From Clostridiales bacterium UBA929 (GTDB lineage: Bacteria > Bacillota > Clostridia > Oscillospirales > UBA929): DNA of 14,113 nucleotides. Each line of letters opens with the position of its first letter. Position 1 is the stretch's first letter. Shown piece after piece: positions 7,321 to 11,972 of the stretch. The position numbers and the translations under genes were made by a program. The DNA is taken from NCBI GenBank assembly GCA_002293625.1, contig DBDP01000176.1, forward strand, positions 1 through 14,113, read 5' to 3'. The notes beneath the pieces were generated by a model. The model saw only the letters and a program-made list of their open reading frames with translations. It had not been told where the DNA came from and searched no databases.

Positions 7321-8250
7321 TTAGTTAAGTTCGCTCCAAGCGGTGACTTCGCCGGTAAAGATGCTCTTCACCTGCTCCATCGAGAGATTTTCCAGGGGGT
7401 TTTCTTTGTTGACGATCACGGCAACACCGTCCTGCGCGATCACGGTCGCGCTCAGAGACGCAAGCTCATCCGCCGTCAGGTCGCGGCTGGACATTCCGAT
7501 ATCGATGACGCCGTCGGTGGCTTCGCTGATGCCTGTGCCGGAACCGCCGCCGGAGATGTCGATTTGCACGTCGGGATTGAAGGTATTATAAACCTTCACC
7601 ATTTCTATCATGCATGGGTCTACCGAGGTGGAGCCGCCGACCTTAAGGGTGCCGCTCAAGCCGCTCGCGGTGTAGGCGGGCGCGTCGTCAACGGCTTTAA
7701 TCCATTTTGAGGCGGAGACTTCCTGCCCCTCGGCGGAGAGCATGAAGGCGATGAAGTCTTTCACCAGCTCGTTTTCCGCCTTCTCGGCGTTGACGCATAC
7801 GATAAACGGGCGTTGAATCTTGAAGGTGCCGTCCTTGATGGTTGCGGTCGAGGGGGCAACACCGTCAATCGCGACGGCCTTGACGCCTTCGCTCAGGGAA
7901 CCGAGCGATACATAGCTGATGGAGAAGATATTCTCTTCAACTTTGGTCAGAATCTCGTTGGTTTCACTGACGACGACGGCTTCGGGCGACATGTCCTCAT
8001 TAACGCCGGTCAGCTCGACGAACGCGCCGCGGGTGCCGCTGCCCTCCTCGCGGGTAATCAGCGAAATCGGGCGGGTGTTGTCAAATTGGTTGTTCGTATT
8101 GTCTTGTTCGCTGGGGGTGTCGTCCGCGGCGGACGGGACGTCGGTGGAAGAGGGTTCGTTTTGGGAAGGGGAGCCGGACGGAGAAGTGCAGCCGGAGATA
8201 ACGGCAAGCAGCAAGAGAGACGCGAGAAGCAGCGTAAGTACCTTTTTCAT
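7321..8250 (-). CDS. pstS: Phosphate-binding lipoprotein PstS, apparently circularly permuted
   Basis: A 309-residue extracellular phosphate-binding lipoprotein. The signal peptide ends at lipobox VISGC (Cys21), then a Ser/Pro/Asp/Asn/Gln-rich linker (22-57). Domain order is unusual: residues 58-195 match the normally C-terminal half (ITREEGSGTRGAF, then ISYVSLGSL, then FIAFMLSAEGQEV), whereas residues 197-309 match the normally N-terminal half (LKVGGSTSVDP, then DISGGGSGTG, then DIGMSSRDL, ending SIFTGEVTAWSEL). Phosphate-contact motifs are all present: REEGSGT (67-73), GGSTS (205-209), SGGGSGTG (233-240) and Asp250. Start: the ATG at 8250 follows AGGAGG by 7 nt; the frame extends to 8286 but would spoil the signal peptide. 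First gene of the pst-pho unit, with its own promoter. Confidence 0.95.
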   Translation of the reverse strand: MKKVLTLLLASLLLLAVISGCTSPSGSPSQNEPSSTDVPSAADDTPSEQDNTNNQFDNTRPISLITREEGSGTRGAFVELTGVNEDMSPEAVVVSETNEILTKVEENIFSISYVSLGSLSEGVKAVAIDGVAPSTATIKDGTFKIQRPFIVCVNAEKAENELVKDFIAFMLSAEGQEVSASKWIKAVDDAPAYTASGLSGTLKVGGSTSVDPCMIEMVKVYNTFNPDVQIDISGGGSGTGISEATDGVIDIGMSSRDLTADELASLSATVIAQDGVAVIVNKENPLENLSMEQVKSIFTGEVTAWSELN

Positions 8251-8274
8251 TTCAATTCCTCCTACATAATCGCG

Positions 8275-8280
8275 AGTATA
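8275..8280 (-). promoter_or_regulatory. Candidate -10 box of the pstS promoter
   Basis: On the minus strand TATACT is placed so that transcription would start about 18 nt before the pstS ATG, just upstream of its AGGAGG (8263-8258). No good -35 hexamer lies at 17 nt, which fits an activator-dependent Pho promoter where bound PhoP replaces the -35 contact. Not tested. Confidence 0.55.
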
Positions 8281-8300
8281 CCGCAATCATATAGGTGCAA

Positions 8301-8341
8301 TGTAAAATAAGCAGGTGTTATCATGTAAAATCTGTGTAAAA
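8301..8341 (-). promoter_or_regulatory. Candidate PhoP-binding direct repeats (Pho box)
   Basis: Read on the minus strand, TTTTACA occurs three times: 8341-8335, 8330-8324 and 8307-8301. The first two are exactly 11 bp apart and the third 23 bp on, about two more turns, with a weaker TAACA-like element between. Bacillus PhoP binds TTAACA-like repeats spaced about 11 bp (established), so this is a plausible operator for the response regulator encoded in the same unit. The cluster lies about 20-60 bp upstream of the -10 box. Confidence 0.6.
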
Positions 8342-8362
8342 TTTCGGTTACAATTTGTACGA

Positions 8363-8411
8363 GACGATGGCAATCGTCCCGTTTCCCCGTAGGGGCGGGG
8401 TCATCCCGCCC
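8363..8411. repeat. Modular hairpin repeat, copy R2
   Basis: GACGAT-GGCA-ATCGTC (8363-8378), a linker CCGTTTCCCCGTA, then GGGCGGG-GTCAT-CCCGCCC (8393-8411). The first stem and linker match R1 at 1627; the second stem occupies the position of the GGGCGATT stem of R1 and R3 but has a different, still perfectly paired sequence. It lies just upstream of the Pho boxes, in the gap between the glycosyltransferase and pstS. Confidence 0.72.
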
Positions 8412-8423
8412 GTCAACATCCCC

Positions 8424-8457
8424 GGCGGCTTCGCCGCCACCACCTTCGGATCGAAGG
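8424..8457. terminator. Two tandem hairpins after the glycosyltransferase gene
   Basis: GGCGGC-TTC-GCCGCC (8424-8438) and CCTTCG-GAT-CGAAGG (8443-8457) lie directly after the glycosyltransferase stop in its direction of transcription. Both are strong stems but have no T-run, so intrinsic termination is uncertain; they may instead block 3' decay or belong to the adjacent hairpin repeat. Together with R2 they make four consecutive hairpins in about 95 bp. Confidence 0.4.
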
Positions 8458-8460
8458 GGG

Positions 8461-9411
8461 CTACGATGGGGACGGCGGGGATGGGAAATTCACCCGTTCC
8501 GCGACAATGTAGAGCGGGCGACCTTTTGTCTCGTCGTAGATGCGCCCGATATATTGCCCGATGATGCCCATCATAATCAAAATCAAGCCGTTGAAGAACA
8601 GCGTCAGGCAGGCGAGCGTCGCCCAGCCGGACACGAGGATGTCGGTAAACAGGCGCTGGCAGATGATGACGATGCCGTAAATAAAGCTTGCGACCGATAC
8701 AAGCGAACCGATAAGGATTGACAACTTGAGCGGTTTGTAGGAAAATGAGGTGAGGGCGTCTCCCGCGAGACGCAGCATTTTACGCAGCGGGTATTTGGTC
8801 GTTCCGGCAAAGCGCTCGGCGCGGACGTACTCCACCGACGTTTGGCGGAACCCTACCCAGCTGACAAGCCCCCGCACGTATCGGTTGCGTTCCGGCAGCT
8901 TCTTCAGCGCGTCGCACACGGCGCGGTCGAGCAGACGGAAATCGCCCGCGTCCACCGGCAGAGGTACCTCGGTCAGCGCGTTGAGGGTGCGGTAAAACAT
9001 CTTCGCGGTGATTTTTTTGAAGAAGGATTCCCCCTTGCGCTTGGTGCGCAGACCGTAGACCACCTGATATCCTTCCCGCCACTTCGCGAGCATCTGCGGA
9101 ATCACCTCCGGCGGATCCTGAAGGTCCGCGTCGATCACGACCACCGCGTCGCCGTTCGCCGCGTCCATTCCCGCCGTAATCGCCGTCTGATGCCCGAAAT
9201 TGCGCGAGAAAGACAACAGGCGCAGCCTCGGATCCGTTTCGGCCAGCTTACAGGCCATCGGCCATGTCTCGTCGCGGCTGCCGTCGTTGACGAAGATCAG
9301 CTCGTAATCCTCTCCCGCCGCGTCCATGACCTCTTTGAGACGCCGGTAACTCTCCCCGATGACCTCCTGCTCGTTGTATAACGGAACGACGACGGAAACT
9401 GTTACGCTCAT
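8461..9411 (-). CDS. GtrB/DPM1-like membrane glycosyltransferase, family 2
   Basis: A 316-residue GT-A fold glycosyltransferase. The N-terminal catalytic domain has VSVVVPLYNEQEVI (5-18), FVNDGSRDETW (40-50), the metal/nucleotide DAD motif in VVIDADLQDPP (91-101), and DAGDFRLLDR (154-163). The C-terminal part has two membrane helices (about 228-252 and 262-287) followed by GQYIGRIYDETKGRPLYI, characteristic of bacterial polyprenyl-phosphate sugar transferases (GtrB/YkoT/DPM1 group). These enzymes move a sugar from a nucleotide donor to undecaprenyl phosphate for later use on cell-surface polymers; the sugar cannot be told from sequence. The ATG at 9411 has AAGGA 9 nt upstream. The last residues, FPSPPSPS, form a non-conserved tail. 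No partner flippase or GtrC-type transferase is in view. Confidence 0.9.
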   Translation of the reverse strand: MSVTVSVVVPLYNEQEVIGESYRRLKEVMDAAGEDYELIFVNDGSRDETWPMACKLAETDPRLRLLSFSRNFGHQTAITAGMDAANGDAVVVIDADLQDPPEVIPQMLAKWREGYQVVYGLRTKRKGESFFKKITAKMFYRTLNALTEVPLPVDAGDFRLLDRAVCDALKKLPERNRYVRGLVSWVGFRQTSVEYVRAERFAGTTKYPLRKMLRLAGDALTSFSYKPLKLSILIGSLVSVASFIYGIVIICQRLFTDILVSGWATLACLTLFFNGLILIMMGIIGQYIGRIYDETKGRPLYIVAERVNFPSPPSPS

Positions 9412-9435
9412 TTTAACCCATCCTTATTTTACCTT

Positions 9436-9460
9436 GTAGGGGCGATTCGAAATCGCCCGT
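9436..9460. repeat. Modular hairpin repeat, copy R3
   Basis: GTAGGGGCGATT-CGA-AATCGCCC: an 8-bp perfect stem (9440-9447 with 9451-9458). It matches the second stem type of R1 with a different loop and shares the GTAGGGG lead-in with R1 and R2. It lies in the divergent gap between the glycosyltransferase and mrnC. The rest of that 118-bp gap shows no convincing promoter; a TATACA at 9507 is too close to the mrnC ribosome binding site to serve as a -10 box. Confidence 0.65.
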
Positions 9461-9529
9461 GGAAATCCCCCGTTGGGTGAAACCGAATCGCCGTGTGCAA
9501 ATGGAGTATACACAGATAGGAGAATCCTC

Positions 9530-9928
9530 ATGCTATCCGCACCGTTAACAGATGACCAAATCTCGGCGCTCGGCATTTTGGCGGTCGCGTCGGTCGGCGA
9601 CAGCGTCTACGATCTGCTTGTGCGCGTAAAACTCTGCGCGGAAGGCACGGCGCGCGCCGAGGAACTGCACAACAAACGGATTCAATACGTCAACGCGCGG
9701 GCTCAGGCGAAAGCGGCGCGGGGACTTGTCCTCACTCCCGAAGAAGCCGGAATCTACCGGCGGGGGCGCAACGCGCAGACGGGGAGCGTGCCGCCCTCGG
9801 CGAGCCGGGCGGATTATCAAGCCGCGACGGCGTTGGAAGCGCTGTTCGGCTGGCTGTATCTAAGCGGGCGCGAAGAACGGCTCCGCGAGCTGTTTGACCA
9901 AGTCACCGAAGGCAGGGCGGAATCGTAA
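9530..9928 (+). CDS. mrnC: Mini-ribonuclease III (MrnC)
   Basis: A 132-residue RNase III-like catalytic domain without a dsRNA-binding domain, the form that matures 23S rRNA ends in Bacillota. Conserved features: ASVGDSVYDLLVR with catalytic Asp24, the ELHNKRIQYVNARAQA helix (45-60), LTPEEAGIYRRGRNA (68-82) and ATALEALFGWLYLSGREERL (99-118) with Glu103. Start: the ATG at 9530 follows AGGAG by 7 nt; the frame extends to 9473 but those codons read through the R3-flanking spacer. In many Bacillota mrnC follows cysS; here it stands alone between opposing genes. Its last 26 bp overlap the convergent dehydrogenase-phosphatase gene. Confidence 0.93.
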   Translation: MLSAPLTDDQISALGILAVASVGDSVYDLLVRVKLCAEGTARAEELHNKRIQYVNARAQAKAARGLVLTPEEAGIYRRGRNAQTGSVPPSASRADYQAATALEALFGWLYLSGREERLRELFDQVTEGRAES

Positions 9929-11972
9929 GCGTCAACTCAGACAGATCGTTTACCACCAAGTCGGGAACAAAGGGGGAGGAGGTCGGTTCTTCCTTCGTTT
10001 CGCCGGAGAGAACCAGCACCGAACGCGCCTTTGTTCCCGCCGCGATCGCTATATCGGTATACAGGCGGTCGCCGACGAAGCAAAGCTCTTCCTCTCGGTA
10101 ACCTGTTTGTTTGATGATATACCGAAGCGCATGGCGGGACGGTTTTCCGTAAAACTCTATCTCAACCCCCGTTGACGCGGCGAACGCCGCCGCGAGGGAG
10201 CCGCAGTCGGGGATGTCGCCGTCCTCGGTCGGGCAGTTGTAGTCCGTATTCACGCCGAACACGGGAATTCCGGCGCGGGCGAAGCGGCACAAGGTTTCCA
10301 ACCTCCCGTAAGTCATGTCGCGGTCAAACCCCAATACGCAAAAATCGGGAGGGGTTGGCTTATCAAAAGCGTAATGCTGATACCCGGCTTCTGAAAAATC
10401 AGACCTCAGCGCGGCGGTGCCGCACACATACGTCTTCTTGCCCGGCGCGTTGTCTCGTAAATAATCCAGCAGCACGTGGGTGGACATCAGGAGCTTTTCC
10501 GGCGGCACGGGGATCTCCATCCGCTCCAGCTTTTTGAGGTAATGCGCCGCGCTCTGCGAGGAATTGTTGGTAAAAAACACAAAATCCCGCCCGCTCTCGG
10601 CAACGCGCCGCAAAAAAACCTTCGTAAATGGGAAAAGCCGCTCGCCGAGATAAATCGTGCCGTCCATATCCAGCACGAAACACTTTACGCCGTCCAGCGC
10701 GCGCTTCTCAAAATACGCGGCGGCGCGTATCGAAAAATCGTCCAGCCGCCCCAAACTGCCAAGCAGTTGGAGCAGCGTGACGGTCTTTTTTCGGTCGCGG
10801 GCGTACAGAACCCCATCCCGTAGCGTCGCACGACTTAATCCAATGTCCGCCGGACGGACGGGCGCTCCCACATCGCTTAGCAGAGAAGCAAGCGTCTCGG
10901 GCGCGGGGAGAGACTCCGCGATGCCGAGAATCTCACCCCAACGCTCCGCGATCAGCGCTTCCGAAAGCGCGGGGTTTCCCGTTTTTAAGACACCCTCGGC
11001 GCTTGCGCCGTACTTCTCTCTGATTGCTTCCTCGTTGTTTTTCGCGCCGGACACGGGCGGCAAACGTACGGGGGTGATATTCGGAAGCTCTTTCCACATC
11101 GCGAGCGCGACGACGGCGGCGAGACCGACCTTAATGCCGTGCGGCACGGACGCTTTTCCCTCCATGCAATAGCGCATCTCCCAGTAGTGGGCGAGGTGAT
11201 GCTCGGTGCCGGAGGCGGGGCGGCTGTCGCCGTACAGGCTCATGGCAATCCCGCTGAGAATCAGCCCCTCGGTGATGCTTTCAATGACGTCCGGGTCGCG
11301 CGCGGCGGCGCGGGACGCGCCGTCTATGCATTTTTGCAGAGCGCCTTCCACAAGCGACACAATCTCCGGCGGCATCGGCTCCCCGGTCAGCAGATGAGAA
11401 AGCCGCCAATCGGCGAGTGCGGTGATTTTGCCCAGCATATCGCCAAGCCCTGCGGCAATCATCTCCGGCGGCGCGTTCTTCAAAACGTCCGTATCACAGA
11501 AGATCGCTTCGGGGCATTGTGTCGGCGGCGAATCTTTCATTCCGCCGAGTAGCATGGCCGAACCGCGCGAAGCGTAGCCGTCCATCGACGGTGCGGTGCC
11601 GACGATCGCCGAGGGACGACCCACCTTCGCCCCGACGAATGTGCAAAGGTCGTTGATGACCCCGCTCCCGATACCGAGAATTAGATCAATGTCGGGGGTA
11701 AACGCCGCGAGCAGAAAACCGACGGAGGCTTCGTCCGGCAAGGGTTCGTCTTGCGAGAACCGGCACTCGCGCACCGTCAGCCCCGCGTTTCGGAGCCGGG
11801 GCAGAAGCGCGTCGCCCGCGGCGCGGCGGGTGTTGGGGTCGGTTACTGTCAGGATTGTTTTATAACCCTTTGAAAGCAGCCAATCCGCGACGGTGCCGTT
11901 TACGCCGCCGCCGAGCGCGATATGGAGGACGATATGCGCGTATTCAGCGAAAATACCGTACCCCTCCTTCAA
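9903..11972 (-). CDS. Fusion: sn-glycerol-1-phosphate dehydrogenase (AraM-like) + HAD-IIA phosphatase
   Basis: About 690 residues in one chain. The N-terminal part (to about 400) matches AraM/EgsA G1P dehydrogenases, which reduce dihydroxyacetone phosphate: GIGSGVIND (100-108, NAD binding), TAPSMDGYAS, AGLGDMLGKITALADW (about 174-189), RPASGTEHHLAHYWE and VPHGIKVGLA, supplying the Asp and two His metal ligands. The C-terminal part (from about 430) is a HAD-IIA (AraL/NagD-like) phosphatase: CFVLDMDGTIYLG with nucleophile Asp435, FFTNNSSQ, and FVGDRLYTDI. In B. subtilis araL and araM are separate neighbours; here they are fused. Start: TTG at 11972 is the only usual start codon near the conserved region but precedes, rather than follows, the good AAGGAGG; an ATT at 11954 is perfectly spaced. 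A GTG at 12077 would overlap purL by 134 nt and is unlikely. The combined reaction (DHAP to glycerol) is inference. Confidence 0.88.
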   Translation of the reverse strand: MKEGYGIFAEYAHIVLHIALGGGVNGTVADWLLSKGYKTILTVTDPNTRRAAGDALLPRLRNAGLTVRECRFSQDEPLPDEASVGFLLAAFTPDIDLILGIGSGVINDLCTFVGAKVGRPSAIVGTAPSMDGYASRGSAMLLGGMKDSPPTQCPEAIFCDTDVLKNAPPEMIAAGLGDMLGKITALADWRLSHLLTGEPMPPEIVSLVEGALQKCIDGASRAAARDPDVIESITEGLILSGIAMSLYGDSRPASGTEHHLAHYWEMRYCMEGKASVPHGIKVGLAAVVALAMWKELPNITPVRLPPVSGAKNNEEAIREKYGASAEGVLKTGNPALSEALIAERWGEILGIAESLPAPETLASLLSDVGAPVRPADIGLSRATLRDGVLYARDRKKTVTLLQLLGSLGRLDDFSIRAAAYFEKRALDGVKCFVLDMDGTIYLGERLFPFTKVFLRRVAESGRDFVFFTNNSSQSAAHYLKKLERMEIPVPPEKLLMSTHVLLDYLRDNAPGKKTYVCGTAALRSDFSEAGYQHYAFDKPTPPDFCVLGFDRDMTYGRLETLCRFARAGIPVFGVNTDYNCPTEDGDIPDCGSLAAAFAASTGVEIEFYGKPSRHALRYIIKQTGYREEELCFVGDRLYTDIAIAAGTKARSVLVLSGETKEEPTSSPFVPDLVVNDLSELTLTIPPCLR

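Noticed and set aside
9507..9512. TATACA as the -10 box of mrnC
   Set aside because: Transcription would start within or after the AGGAG ribosome binding site, leaving it out of the message.
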